A stretch of 64,000 bases of DNA from Paguma larvata (GCA_030068075.1 CM057839.1:47334960-47398959); one strand, 5' to 3'; shown: positions 32,701-46,347, numbered from the stretch's first letter. The notes: generated by a model from the letters alone, not told the origin. Program-made: numbers and translations.

Positions 32701-34906
32701 TTAAGATCAATATGGCAACGTATGAAGATCCTGAACTTATGTCCTCCTACAGACATACCGAGCCCAGAGTTACATATGAGCAATTTCCTCTGGAAATAAC
32801 AACAAACCTAAAGATTTGCCGAACGATAACTACACACTGGGCAAATAAGAAGAAAAAATTATTGATGCAGGCAGGGACATAACCTCATGATAAGGCCAAC
32901 CCAGCAAGGCAAATCATAATCAGATGAGGACTCAAGACCAAAGCTTCTCCCTGAGCAGTGAACAGTTTGAACCTCATTTTGGGCAACACAACTTTTAAGA
33001 ACTTCACCTGAAAGAAAAACCCCCAAATAATTTAGCTTTAAAAACCAAAGGGATTCATATCCAAAAGACCAAGGACTATTGGAAATGAGAAAAGGCTCCT
33101 AGAGGGCTTATGCACTAAGACTCACTCAACCCAGCACCTAGCTCAGGGGCAAACAATCATGTTCACGTTAAGAGAAAGGGGCTCATCGCTTATATTAAAG
33201 CATTTGCCTGAAAGGCAGGCATCTAAATTAATACAAAAATCTAATATCCTACTGGGATATTTCTCCCCAGGGACAGAGACTGGAAGATACTAACTTTCTG
33301 CTCTCTCTGTGTCAGCATATTTTTTTAAAAATTTCTTGGTATTTGTAAATATTTATGTACCCAACATAGGAACACCTAAATATATAAAGTGAATATCAAT
33401 AGATCTAAAGAGATAAATAATCAGTGATACAATTTTTAGCAGGGGACTTTAATACCCCACTTACATCAATGGATAGATCATCCATACAGGAAATCTATAA
33501 AAACAACAGTCTTAATGAAATAGACCAGATGGATTAAACAAATATATATAAAACATTCAATCCAAAAACAACATTGCTCTCACATATACCTGTGACATTC
33601 TCCCAGGTAGATCACAAAAAATGTCTTAATAAATTTAAGAGGACTGAAATCATTGCAACCATCTTTTCTGACCTCAATGGTACAAAACTAAAAATTAATT
33701 ACAGAAAAAATCACTAATATGTGAAGATTAAACAACTTACTACAACAAATGAATGGGTCAAAGGAGAAATCAGAGACAAATTAAAAACTTCTTTGAGACT
33801 AGTTAAAATGGAAATATGACATGCCAAAATTAATTGAATGCAACAAAAGCAGTTCTAAGACATGTTCATAGAGATAAATGGCTAACTCAAGAGCCAGGAA
33901 AAAATCTCAAATAAACTACTAAACTTTACACCGCAAATAACTAAAAATGTTGTAACAAAGTCCAAAATTGGAAAAAAATAACAAAGATCACAGCAGAAAT
34001 AAATGGCATAAAGACTAAAAAGATGATAGAAAAGAACAATGAAAGGAAGACCTGGTTCTTTGAAAACATAAACACAATTGACAAATCTCTGGAAAAACTC
34101 ACATAGAAAAAAACGAGGACTCAAATAAATAAAATCAGCAATGGAAAAGGAGACATTAAAACTGATACCACAGAAACAAAAAGGATCGTAGGAGACTACT
34201 ATGAACAATTATACACCAACAAACTGGAAAACCTAGAAGAAATCGAAAAAGTACTAAAATGCACAACCTACCAAGACTGAATCACGAAGAAACAGAAAAT
34301 CTGAATAAACCAATTCTAGTAAAGTCATTGAATCAGTAATCAAAAACCTCCAACAAAGGAAAGTCCAGAACCAGACAGTTTCACTAACGAATTCTACGAA
34401 ACATTCAGAGAAGAATTAATACCAATTCTTTGGTAAAGTCTTCTGAAATATAGAAAAAGGAATCTTCCAAACTCATTTTAGAAAGCCAGCATAACTCAGA
34501 TCCCTGATCAAACAAGGACACCACGAGGAAAGAAAAATATAAGCCAATAGCCCTGACTAACATAGATGAAAAATCTTCAACGAAATATTAACAAACCAAA
34601 TTCAACAAAACAGGAAAAAGATCATACACCATGATCAAGTGGCATTTATTCTAGGGATGAAAGAATGGTTCAACACTTGCAAGTTAATCAATATGACACA
34701 TCACATTAACAAAATGAAGAATAAAAACCATACGATCATCTCAATAGATGAAGAAAAACCATATGACAAAATTCAACATCCATCCATGATTAAAAACTCT
34801 TAACAAAGTAATTATAGAAAGAACATAGCTCAACATAACAAAGACCATATATGTTCTGAACCATAAAGTTCAGAGCTAACATTATACTCAAATAATCTAC
34901 TCAAAT

Positions 34907-34951
34907 AAATCTCAAATAAACTACTAAACTTTACACCTCAAATAACTAAAA
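34907..34951 (+). repeat. 45-bp copy of L1 segment 33902-33946
   Basis: 44 of 45 bases match 33902-33946. The first copy sits at its proper place in ORF2. The second interrupts the RT-region sequence between 'cagagctaacattatact' and 'agacataagacaagaattcc'. Confidence 0.9.
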
Positions 34952-35371
34952 CTTAAGATCAGACATAAGACAAGAATTCCCACTCTTAGGACTTTTATTC
35001 AACATAGTATTATAAGTTCTAGCCAGACCAATTAAGCAAGAAAAATAAATAAAATTCATCTAAATTGGAAAGGAAAAAGTCGAACTGTTATTATTTGAAG
35101 ATAACATGATATTATATAAAAAATCCTTAAGATATGCCATAAAATTGTTACAATAAAAGAATCCAGTACAGTTGTAGGATACAAAAATCAATATTCAAAA
35201 TCTGCTATATTTCTATACATTAATAACAAATTATCAGAAATAGAAGTTAAGAAAAAAATCTCATTTAAATTTCATGAAAACAAGTAAAATACTTAGAAAT
35301 AAACTTAACCCAGGATATAAAAGACCTATACACTAAAAACTATAAGGCATTACTGAAAGAAATTGAAGAAG

Positions 35372-35641
35372 GCGCATCTGGGTGGGTCAGTCAGTGGAGC
35401 GGCTCACTCTTGATTTCAGCTCAGGTCATGATCACAGGGTTGTGGGATCCAGCCCTGCATTTGGCTTTGTGTTGAGCATGGAGTCCTGCTTAAGATTATC
35501 TTATCTCTCTCTGTCTCTTGCTCTCTGTCTCTCTCTCTCTCTCTCCCTGTCCCTCTTCTCCACTCACATTCTCTCTCTCTAAATTAAATAATAAAATAAA
35601 ATAAAATAAAATAAAATAAAATAAAATAAAATAAAATAAAT
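35372..35641 (+). mobile_element. Feliform CAN-SINE with (TAAAA)n tail
   Basis: Inserted in the old L1 ORF2. Duplicates attgaagaag at 35362-35371 and 35642-35651. The tail holds about ten AAAAT units (35586-35640). Confidence 0.95.
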
Positions 35642-36853
35642 ATTGAAGAAGACACAAATAAATGGAAAGAAATCCATGTTCATGGATTGGGAGGATTAAA
35701 ATTGTTAAAATGTTCATACTATCCAAAGCAATTTACAGATTCAGTATAATTCCTATAAAAATTCAAAATACATTTTTTAGAAAAAAAATCCTAAATTTTT
35801 ATGGAATCAAGAAGACTCCAAATTTTCAAAGTAATCTTGAGGAAGAAGAACAAAGCTGGAATTTCCAACTATACCACAAAGCTATAGTAATCAAACAGTA
35901 TGGTACTGGCATAAAAACAGATATAGAGATTAATGTAACCTAATAGCTGAAAAATATACCCACACATATATGATCAATTAAAATATGGCAAAGGAACCAA
36001 GATATAAGTGCATGAAGAACATTCTCTTCAAAAAATTGTGCTTGTACAACTGGACGGCTACTTTCAAAAAAATGAAACTGGACCACTAGCTTATACTCTA
36101 CACAAAGATATTAAATATTTGAATGTAGGATCTAAAACTTAAAGCACCAATAATTTCTTTATCACCAAAAGGAAAAGAAACAAAAACAAAAATAAACAAG
36201 TGGGACTATGCCAAACTAAAAATCTTCTGCACAGCAAAGGAAATCATCAGCAAAATGAAAAGTCAATATACTGAATGAGAGAACGTATTTGCAAATCTTA
36301 CACCTGATAGTAAGAAGTTAATATCCAAAACACATAAATAACTCCTATAACTCAATGTCAAAAAAGCAAACAACCCAATTAAAAAAATGGGCAGAATATC
36401 TGTATAGACATTTTCCCAAAGAAGATGTTCAGATAGCCAAAAAGCACATGAAAAGATATCCAACCATCATTAATCATTAGGGAAATGCAAATGAAAGCCA
36501 CAATGAGATATCACCTCACTCTAGTTAGAATGGATATTACCAAAAAGACAAAAAATAACAGATGTTGGCAAGGATGTGGAGAAAGGGCAATTCTTGTACA
36601 CTGCTGATTGGAATATAAACTGGTATGGCCACTATGAATAATAGTGTTGGATTTCCTCCAAAAATAACAACTAGAACTATCACTTAGTCCAGCGACTCTG
36701 CTTCTGAGTATTTATGTGAAGAAAATAGAAACACTAACTCAAAAAAGATTTTTGCACCCATATATTCATTGCAGCCTTATTTACAATAGCCAAGCTATGG
36801 AAACAACCTGAGTGTCCATCAACAAATGAATGGGTAAAGGTAAATAAACTGTG

Positions 36854-36854
<1 letters not shown>

Positions 36855-36886
<32 letters not shown>
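36855..36886 (+). repeat. (CA)n microsatellite in L1
   Basis: About 16 CA units within the ORF2 C-terminal part of the old L1. Confidence 0.96.
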
Positions 36887-36889
<3 letters not shown>

Positions 36890-37449
36890 TATTATTTACA
36901 TAAAAATGAAATACTGTTATTTGTGACAACAGGAATGAACCTCTAAGGCATTCTGATTATAGACCTATTAGTGAAATAAGTCAGATAGAGAAAGAAAAAA
37001 AAAACATTTGACCTCATTTATATGTGGTATCTAACAAAACAAAAGCATAAATGAAAACAAAAACAGAACAAATAAAAACCAATCTCAAATAAAAATAGAG
37101 GCAGAGGTAGGGAGATAGGATAAATGGGTAAAGAAGGTCAAAAGGCACATTCTTCCAGTTATAAAGGAAATAGTCATGGGGATGAAAAGTACAAAAAGCT
37201 GACTATAATAAAGTAAATAAATAAATAAATAAAAGCTGACTGTAGTTAACAACCTAGATTACATATTGAAACTTGCTAATAAAATCTCTCAACACCAGAA
37301 AGATCATTTTAACAGTGTAAGGTAATGGATGTTAACTTGTGGTTATCATTTTTGCAATGTGTACAAATATCAAATCATGCTGTACACATGAAACTATTAT
37401 AATGTTACATGTCAATTATACCTCAATTTTAAAATATCAAACAAATAAA

Positions 37450-37916
37450 AGAATCAAAGAATGCTTCTCCCTTTCCTTCTTTGATTCTATTATGGGCAAA
37501 ATTCCTTGTTATTTCATCATGATGTATGTATGCGTACAAAAGCAACTCATGTTAAAAGAGACCTGTGGTCTGGTTGTTGGTATAAGTGATATGTTGCTAC
37601 CTTCGAGTTAGTATTTAGCTTGCTTTTATGAAAACATTATTAATGACTAAAAAACGGGTCTGGTTTTATTAAAATTCAGTAGTGAATTAACAATAAAGAA
37701 CAGTTATGTTTTTCAGATAGTTTCCCATTTCCCATAAGAAATAATTCTACATTGCTACTGAAGATATAATATGTTAAACAGAGGTAAGACATGCTAGTTT
37801 CAGCAGCATTAAAGCAATTAAAAAATAACCCTCATTTTTATTGAAAATTAACAATAAAATATGACTAGCCTAATTCAGAAAATAGATATGTGTCGAGTAT
37901 ATACATATATGTATAA

Positions 37917-37948
<32 letters not shown>

Positions 37949-39925
37949 CTTTTTAAAGAACAATCTGCTAAAACTCACTGTAATTGTGTAAAAAATAATT
38001 TTGCAAAGGCTTTCCCTTAATTATGTCTACAGCTGATAGAGATGAAGAAAATAAACAAAGGGGAATTGGAAAGCACAAAAGTATGTTTAGTGTTTGCCTA
38101 TTAACACCTGGCAGATCAAATGGTTTAAGTCATAATTTCATCCTAATACATGGCAAATATCTATTAAATCTAACAGAGTTCTTATTTGTAAAAAAGAAAA
38201 ATCCATATCTTGGGATAAACTCTATTGCAGACACACAATTTGAAGCTGAAATTCAAGTCAAACGCCCATTTATCCTCATTATGGAGATGAAGAAATGCTT
38301 ACTGAATAGCTTAAATAGCATTATAGCATTCTAAAGTATTTGAGTGTGTTTTGAACAACTTATGATTTTATTAGGAAAAATGGATATAATAAGAAGCTGT
38401 GCTATAAGAAAACAAGTTATTGTGTCTTATTTAAGTTTTAACAGATTGGTGACAAAATTCAAAGACAAAATTTATATCAAAATTTTAATTTATAGGATAA
38501 CACAGAAGCTAACTAATTATTTCAAAAGGAGAGAAAAAGTTGTCAGTTAAATAATAGACATGAATTTCTTCTTACTTGATAAAATTGTTTGCTATGTTAA
38601 GTGGTCCTTTCTTTTATAGTTAAATGGAAAATAATTAAGTCAAACTTCTGTGGCTTGTCAGTAAAGTAGGCTATGTTTTGTTTGTGGTAATTTTATTTAT
38701 CTTTCACGCTATAGAATGGTTGCCCCGGTGAGCGGGGGGAGAGTGGGGAAGCTACAAAAGCTTATCAAGCAAAGTACAAACTACAGTATAAATGGAATCC
38801 CCTCTATATGCTTACCCCCGGAACATTTTTAATAAGGGAATCTAAATAATAACACAATATTTGATTTTACCATCTAAATAACAAAAACAGAAACTATTAT
38901 GTTTGTTCACCATTAGCACTTAGTAGTAACAATTAGGAAAATCTTTCCAAATTGCCTTTTAAAGCAAAATAACAGAGTAATAAGGGAAGATTACACCAAA
39001 ACACACTTTGCGATAGACCTTCCTTGACAACTTTAATATTACTGTATCTCCAGAACCTATTTAAATGTTCTGTTGGTATTTAAGAGGAAAATTTTGAAGT
39101 GTTTGGTCATTGGGACAGATAATTACAAAAAGCATTTTCATTTTCAGTTTAGGTTTATTCCCCTAAAGTAAGAGACTAGGAACACATCATCTCAAAATAA
39201 GGATAGATCCTTCAGTACCTGAAGCAATAAAGAGTCTTAATTGAGGTATATTATATCATTAATGTCAAATTAATATGAAAAAATGTATCGTTGTTTATTA
39301 AATACTTAAAGCATATATTTCATCAATCTCTATGATTCAGTTATACTCATTTAAAATTTCACACCTGAATGCTATTTATACTTAAAAATACTTTATACTT
39401 AGAAATGATATGCTATTAGAAACCTATTCATGACAGGTTAAATTTTCCTTAACCCCATTATAAACCTAAGCATTTATATATATGTATCTGCAATGAGGTT
39501 GACTATTTCATATTAATCTAATTTTTTATTGAAAGATCAATATTTATTCAATATTTATTCATCATCTACTCTGGATCTTTCTATTTAGATTTCCTTATTA
39601 TGATTTACTAAGAGGCTTAAATATAGCATGTATATTACCTGTCACTACAGGTATTTGTCAACATTTTCTAAGAGTCTGCTCATATTTCATACTAGTAGAG
39701 TTTATATAGCAGGAAGTTACAGCTAACCACCACGGTCTAAAATGCCACCCCAACTATTTGGAATAAGGTGGAGAAAATATCCCAGATTTCAAGCCTACCA
39801 AACTATACACAACAGGTAAATATAAATTTTACATATAAAATTTCCACTAATTCATAAACAATTTCTTTAGTCATTATTCTTGACCAAGCTCTAGTGTGAT
39901 GTATATGCTTTTTAAATGTAGTTCA
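37450..39925. other. Mostly unique DNA with a MIR core
   Basis: 38255-38325 ('catttatcctcattatgg', 'agatgaagaaatg') fits a MIR core in + orientation and lies inside the 103-codon open frame 38023-38334, which I therefore do not call a gene. Nothing else named. Confidence 0.5.
37921..37949 (+). repeat. (TA)n microsatellite
   Basis: About 14 TA units. Confidence 0.95.
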
Positions 39926-39929
39926 GAAA

Positions 39930-40069
39930 TGTCCTCATGTAGTTACTCAGATAGCAATGAACCATACATCTTAACTTCAAGGACTACAAAAACAATCTTA
40001 TGAGGCAATTTTTGAGGAGTAAAAAAGTAGAAAAGGAAACACTATGAAGAGTTGAAGAGCCATCATCTT
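39930..40069 (+). repeat. Copy A of a 140-bp direct repeat
   Basis: Shares 'agatagcaa(t/g)gaaccat', 'taacttcaagga' and 'aatcttatga' blocks, in order and spacing, with 40811-40952. Family unknown to me. Confidence 0.75.
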
Positions 40070-40149
40070 ACCCAAAAATAGAAAATCATATTTACTGACC
40101 TTCTTAAAGAGTATAAACAAAATCAACTGCTTGTTCATTATCAATAGAT

Positions 40150-40190
<41 letters not shown>

Positions 40191-40810
40191 TTTTGTGCAT
40201 ATACACCCTCCCACCATGGTTAGTATTGTTAACAGTAATGCTGTACATACTATTTTAAAGGTTAAAATCCTTTTCACCTACAAGAAAGGCTGAACTGCAG
40301 TAGAAGGTGTGAAACTGGATAATCTTTTCTTTTGTTTTAATCCCCATACATTATGACTGAATTTGGACATTCGTTAAAGAGCCCACTTATTCATTATCTT
40401 TATCTATTTTTACTTTTTTTTAGGAGAGTGCTTACAAATTTTTGTATTTCTTCACATTCTTGGAAATAATTTGGCATTGCCATACATCAATAATCTTTGC
40501 ATAGTCCACTAAATAGAATAATTTTGTTTTAGCCAATACTTTCTTGTCATCACATTAGAATTCATTACTAATTAGGACTATTAAAAGTAGACCTGAGAAA
40601 ATACAAACACTAAGTTGTATGTGATCTTGTAATTGTAAAACAATTGCTAATGAAAAGCTGATGGAAAACCAAGTCGCCTTGTGCACATATGTCAAACAAA
40701 TATTAGAAAAGGAATGCTCAAATATTCAGGAAAGGAAAGCTCAATTCTACCTATAAAGAGACAAGATGACACTAACCACCAAGGAAATAAAACAGAGTGT
40801 TAGCCAACAG
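40070..40810. other. DNA between the repeat copies
   Basis: Apart from the (CA)n run at 40153, nothing recognised. Confidence 0.5.
40153..40188 (+). repeat. (CA)n microsatellite
   Basis: About 18 AC units. Confidence 0.96.
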
Positions 40811-40952
40811 TGTCCTAGTCACTCACTTAGATAGCAAGGAACCATGCACCATAACTTCAAGGATTGTAAAAATATAGTCTTATGAAACAAATTTGGGGGG
40901 AGTAATTTTAAAAACAAGAAACATTATACAATGAGCTATAACCATAGATCAT
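40811..40952 (+). repeat. Copy B of a 140-bp direct repeat
   Basis: Partner of 39930-40069, offset about 880 bp, same orientation. Confidence 0.75.
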
Positions 40953-40954
40953 TA

Positions 40955-41435
40955 ACAATCAGAATTTAATTGCAAATGCTTTTGTAGATTGACTCATGGG
41001 ACTAAACCATAGTAGAGTAATAGCCTTCACTCTGGGATTATGTTATGAGTTGCCAGATTGAGGAGAAAGGTTTCAATGTCCTCCACTCCTCCCCCTAAAC
41101 CCTTAGTTTTGTTCCAAGAGCAATTTCCTACATAAATTATGGAACACTGAATAGAGAGATTCAAGTAGAGAGCATATACATATATTACATGTGAATATTT
41201 ATTATAATATGTATGTATTATATGTATTTATTATAATATGTATTATATGCATTTTCATATTACCATACAGAGATATATATAGGCTGGTAGAGAACATATG
41301 CTTAACTGTGTTTCCTTTCAAAATGATGCACTCTTAGCTTCTGGTTTAAAATGATACTTATCGTCAAAGGGAAAGGGAGCATGAAATAGAGTACTACATT
41401 AGCATATGGAGCTAAAACAATAGCCAATATAAAAA
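40955..41435. other. Unique DNA with AT tandem units
   Basis: 41193-41250 holds two imperfect copies of an AT-rich unit (tatttattataatatgta). No gene recognised. Confidence 0.5.
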
Positions 41436-41438
41436 ATA

Positions 41439-42040
41439 CAGGCCTACTTTGGCGATATTGTGAGTTTGTTCTGGACTACTGCACGAAAGCAAATATCACA
41501 TTAAAGCAAGTCAAACATTTTTTTTTGTTTCCCAGTGCCTATGAGAGTCATGCTTATACTATACCATAATCTACTAAGCATATGTCTAAAAAAACAATGT
41601 GTGTACTTAAGTAAAAAATATTTTATTGCTAAAAAATGCTAATCATCACCTGAACTTTCACAAGTCATAGTCTGTTTTACTAGTGGAGGGACCTGTCTCT
41701 ATGTTGATGACTGCAGGTGTACAGGGTGGTGCTTGCTGAAAGGTGAAGTAGCTGTGACAATTCCTTAAAACATAGATGTGCCACATCTATGGACTCCTCC
41801 TTTCATAAATTATTTCTCTATAACATTCAATGCTGTTTGATAGCATTTTATCTCTCAAGTAGAACTTTCCAAACTGGAGTCAATCCTCTCAAATCCTGCC
41901 ACTTTATCAACTAAATTTATGTAACTGCAAATCCTTTACTGTCCTTTCAAAAATCTACACAGCACCTTCACCAAGAGTAGATTCCAGGAAATAGATTCAG
42001 CAATAACTAGTGTTTCAGTTCATGTAAGTCAAGGAAGTGA
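41439..42040 (-). mobile_element. Tigger1 (pogo-type) DNA transposon fragment
   Basis: Begins with a Tigger1-like terminal repeat (caggcctactttggcgata) after a TA at 41437-41438. It continues in antisense through 'tttcccagtgcctatgagag', 'ttattgctaaaaaatgctaa' and 'tgctgtttgatagcatttta', the 3' UTR and the end of the transposase gene. The far end is lost before the SINE at 42078. No open frame. Confidence 0.88.
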
Positions 42041-42077
42041 TGATGTTTAAAGCCATCAGGCGGGAAGAAATCTCTCT

Positions 42078-42268
42078 CTCTCTCTTTTTTAAAATATTTA
42101 TTTATTTTGAGAGAGAGCGTGTGTGTGTGTGCAGGAGATGGACATAGAGATAAGGAAAGAGAGAATCCCAAGCAGAAATAGGGCTTGAACTCATGAACTG
42201 TTAAGATCATGACGTGAGCTGAAATCAAGAGTCAGATGCTTAAGTGATTGAGCTAACCAGGCGCCCTT
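42078..42268 (-). mobile_element. Feliform CAN-SINE
   Basis: Minus-strand copy with perfect 15-bp duplicates ggaagaaatctctct at 42063-42077 and 42269-42283. Confidence 0.96.
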
Positions 42269-42289
42269 GGAAGAAATCTCTCTTGTTCT

Positions 42290-42845
42290 TTTTTCTTCTT
42301 AAATATTTCTTCTTAAATGCAACTTCAACATTAAAGTCATAGGGGACTAATGTTTTTCCTGTGGGAGAGTATTCTACAATTGATTGATGACTGATTGAAC
42401 GATTCAGTTTATAGTATAGGATAGTTCAGTGTTTTTTTGTGTCAGGTTTGCTAGTTTATTTCTCTAGGCATTTTTTTTCACGTCACTTAAGGCTTCAAGG
42501 TAATTTTTAAAAAGATTACAATATGCACTTTTGCCGGCATTAGGACTGCTGGTAGATGTCACTTTTTTACGTTTAATGTAGTTTGTTTGTGTCTGCATTA
42601 TTTATTTTTTTACTTGATGAGCTTCCCCCAGCCATCTATCAGTCATTTTAAGGATTTTGGCTGCTTAATTTATGGCTTCAATGTTTTTTTACATATATTT
42701 GTTTGTTTTTGCAATTCATACATTTTTACATGTTCTTTTAAGTTTTTTCTTCTGAATTTAAGTTTCATTCATTTTAATGATTTCTTTAAAGAAATGATGT
42801 CATTGACTTTCCACTTAGGTTTTTGAATACATTCAAACAAGTCCA
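42290..42845. other. Unclassified T-rich DNA
   Basis: The 79-codon frame at 42587-42826 is Phe-rich and T-driven. No element recognised. Confidence 0.45.
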
Positions 42846-42849
42846 AGAA

Positions 42850-44470
42850 TTCTTATCTGAATCGGTCTTTAGTTAAATCCCACAAATGTAAAAAAATTTT
42901 TCTTTCATTATATTTTCTAATATCCATTGTGATTTCTTCTTTTATCTTTGTGTCATTCATAAGTGTATTTGTTATTTTTGAAGGGAATGGGATCTTCTAT
43001 TTTTCTCTTTAGTTAATGATTTCCTTCTTAATTCTATTGTGGTCAGACAATATTCTTTGCATGACTTCAGTCCTTTGGATATTTTTGAAACTTGTTTTAT
43101 GGGTCAGCATATGGTCATATTGTAAATGTTTCGTGTGTGCTTAAAGATAATGTGTAACTGGCAATTGTTGGGTGTAGTGCCCTCTAAACCTTAATTATGA
43201 TGGTTTCGTTAATATTGCTTTTCAAATCAAGTATATCCTTATAGATTTTTTATTCTATTTGTTCTATTCATTTCTGAGACAGATGTGTTAAAATATCTAT
43301 TTATTCCTTGACATGCATATATTCACACTACTGAGTACATATAAATTCCAACTACTCATATTTTTCTCTTAAATCTAATTTGTGAGAAATTAATATAGCC
43401 TAATCAGATTTCTGTTGGTTATTATTTACTAGTAAAACTCTGCCTTTCATGACAGTGCACATTTTTTTTTCTTTTGTAAAACACTCCATAACACATTGTT
43501 AATGTATTTATTAACATTATTAATGTGCAATTAATATTAATTTATGTTTACTTACTGATTGAAAGTTTTAATCTTCAATTGGTATCTTTGAGCTTCTATC
43601 TGTAAGCATTTCTCTCTGCCTACAGAAAGCCATTCAGTGCTTTCTTAATTCAGTCATGTTATCTCTGTGTTTGCTTGAAACTATTTCGTGTTTATTCACC
43701 GGCCATACAATTCTGGATTGACAGTCTTTTTTTTAGCACTTAAAATTATCCCTGGATCATTTGGCTCTCACTGTTACTATTGAAAAGTCACACATTAGAC
43801 TGATCTACCTGGAGGTAATCTATTATTTTATTCTGGCTATTTGAGATTTTTCTCCTTGACTATGTATGTATGTCAATAGTCTTGTTATGAGATTCTGAGT
43901 TCTTTTCTTTTTCGAACATAGAATAAATAATGGTTTGTTGGAAGAAATTATGAGTCCTCCAGATTCCATTGTCCCCAAAATGTTTGCTCATGCAAGTATT
44001 TTGGAAGGGAAAGTGGAAAAGAAAATCCAAAGTCCATGTGTTTTGAGTTATTTTCTTTGTAGTATTTCTGCTGAAAGTTCATTGTGTCTCTAAAATGATA
44101 GCAGAAAGATTCGATGTTTCAGAAAATTCTCAGCAATCATTTTTCAAGTTTTTGATTCTGTGTTTTTTTCTTCTTTTTATCCTTCTAACACTCCATTGAT
44201 GAAAAAAATATAATTAATTTCATTATCTTTTCAGTTGTATCTCATCTGCCGATAACTCAGGTTTGTTAAGGACTGTTATCCTTACTTACACCTATTTTGT
44301 CATTATATTATTATTTTATTTTGAAATTTAAAATTTACTCTCTGGTTCCACTTTGTAGTTTCTAAATACCGGCTTAATTTTTTCAAATTTTATTTAGTTC
44401 AACAATAAACATAAATATTCTACAATTTTATTTCTTACCATTCAAAGAGCTAAAATCTCATTATTTAGGT
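42850..44470 (-). mobile_element. Old LINE-1 fragment
   Basis: Antisense L1: 'ctattgtggtcagacaatat' and 'gcatgacttcagtcctttgg' (ORF2), then 'ccatacaattctggattgac' and 'gaaaattctcagcaatcatt' (further 5' in L1). Strongly diverged. Confidence 0.65.
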
Positions 44471-44479
44471 GCTATGTTT

Positions 44480-45425
44480 TTTTTTTCTTTTCTTATATAA
44501 TGCTGTGTTACATAATGAATAGGTACTGATAATTGTTTGTGAAAATAATTTGACGTCAGGTGTACTTACGTTATTTCAGAGATGTTTTCTGTATGTTTCT
44601 AGACAGTGAAGAAAGGAAGCAATAACCATCTGGTCATATTCTAAATAGGGTATGAGATGATTTGATGTTTGATTTTGCTTCCTGTGAAGGATAGTCATTT
44701 CTAGCTTATCATTAATCTTGTACCAAAGGCCTTTGGGCTTTTGTGTTGAAAATATTGGAGTTTATCAGACCTTTTTCTTTTAATTATTGAACTCTAATTT
44801 TTATCTCTTTAGACCTACAAGTCTGCCAAAACTTCTACTCACTTATTCCTCTCTTCAGACTCATTTAAAATTAGAGACATATTTGTCAAAGTTGCTATAC
44901 AGCCACTGTAGGTTTTCATACTTTCCTGAACCTTGACCTATAATTTTTAAATTCCCTGTTAGTTCAACAATTCACCCATCAAGATATTTTATTACTATTT
45001 TATCTGCCTTTTTTTCCATAAGAGGATAGTTCCAATTTACTTCATCTGCTATTAGGACAAACATATTTAGCAACTTTGAGTTTTAAAAAATATATTACTA
45101 CTAGATAAACAATTTATAATACCATCATTTTCCCAGTCATAGTGCAGAGTTGAAAACACTAGTCCTATGCCTTGTCCCTCTTATTTTTCCTGATACAACC
45201 TTGGCAAGAATGTATATTCACTCTGAATCTGGCAATGAAGGCAGAGAAAGTGAAAAATAAGAACATGTGATACCAGAGTTTTGTTGAACTTGTTTGTGCT
45301 TACTCTCTCCCTGGATTAAATTTGGCATTACTGGCTCTGTATGATCACATATCAGTCTATTCTCCAGAGACCAGAGCATTCCCACATCCCCCATACAGCC
45401 CAAATAAACCATTATAAGGCTCTTA
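44480..45425. other. Unclassified DNA
   Basis: Might be residual L1 5' sequence. Nothing I can support. Confidence 0.4.
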
Positions 45426-45429
45426 GAAG

Positions 45430-45940
45430 ATTAGAGATAATTTTGACAGCATCGTCCAGTCACACAGAAATCTCTGACCCCAAGAAATTTACCTATTATA
45501 GAATCAGAGAGTGACAGGGGTATCCAGAGATCAATTTTTAGTATGTTGAGGTGAGGCACTTCTTGAATATCCCAGTGAAGATGGTCGGTAAGTCACTGAA
45601 TAGCTAATTCAGAAAGACAACAAAGTCTGAGGTTGCAATAAATCCTTCAAAACTGTCAGCTCCAAAATTGTAATGAAAGCTATGAATATGAACACTCATC
45701 CAGGGGAAAACTGAAAGAGAATGGTGTTGAAGATTGCATATTGAAGTATACTAACATTTAAGAGGTTCTGTAAGAAAGATAATAATCTAGAAAAGTAAGT
45801 GAATAAGAATGGCCTAATAGCAAAAGGATAGAAAGAAGAGTGTGATCTCTGAAAAAGGATGGTGATAATAGACCAAGGAAAAGTAAGGGATCTGCTTTAT
45901 CAAATCCTCTAGAGATGTATACCAATGATCATACACACCT
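45430..45940 (+). mobile_element. Ancient interspersed repeat-like block, family unnamed
   Basis: The sequence of blocks around 45540-45860 ('gaggtgaggcacttcttgaa', 'aagctatgaatatgaacact', 'acatttaagaggttctgt') resembles a common ancient mammalian interspersed repeat from memory. I cannot name the family with confidence. Confidence 0.35.
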
Positions 45941-46347
45941 AGACATCTTCTGTGATTGAAAAGTTGAAAAGGCTTGTAAAGTGCTATTAGTAGAATAATT
46001 GGAAAAAAAAACCCTGAATGCAGCTCATTTACACCAAGGCCCAAGCAAAATGACAATGATAAAACCAATCTATCTGATAGAAAAATTATTTTTGTCTAAG
46101 AAATATTGAACGTATGACTAGAAACACTTTTGAAGGTAAAAAAAGTGGAGACATCCCTTCTGTATGCATTCTTCACCTAGCCCGCCTCTGGAAATAATCA
46201 TAACTATTTTGGATCATACAAGGAAGTTACTGATACAAGAAATTCATTTTTTCAGAGGACATATAGTTCTTACTAATAAATTTCATCTCTGTTAGGAATT
46301 GTAGAATTCATTGATGATTTTAATATTTTCTAAAGTTGAAAAGTACA

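Larger units (their letters stand above)
32704..37445 (+). mobile_element. Large old LINE-1 with internal deletion
   Basis: 32704-33320 is L1 5' UTR-like ('gaagatcctgaacttatgtc', 'cctgaaaggcaggcatctaa'). Near 33335 it jumps straight into the ORF2 endonuclease end ('aatatttatgtacccaacat'), so ORF1 and the start of ORF2 are missing. ORF2 then runs, broken, through RT to the C-terminal region and a 3' UTR ending 'catgtcaattatacctcaat'. It hosts a SINE at 35372, a (CA)n run at 36855 and an odd 45-bp duplication at 34907. All coding is dead. Confidence 0.8.

Noticed and set aside
38023..38334. 103-codon open frame in otherwise unique DNA
   Set aside because: Its 3' part overlaps a MIR core (38255-38325); no splice borders or motif.
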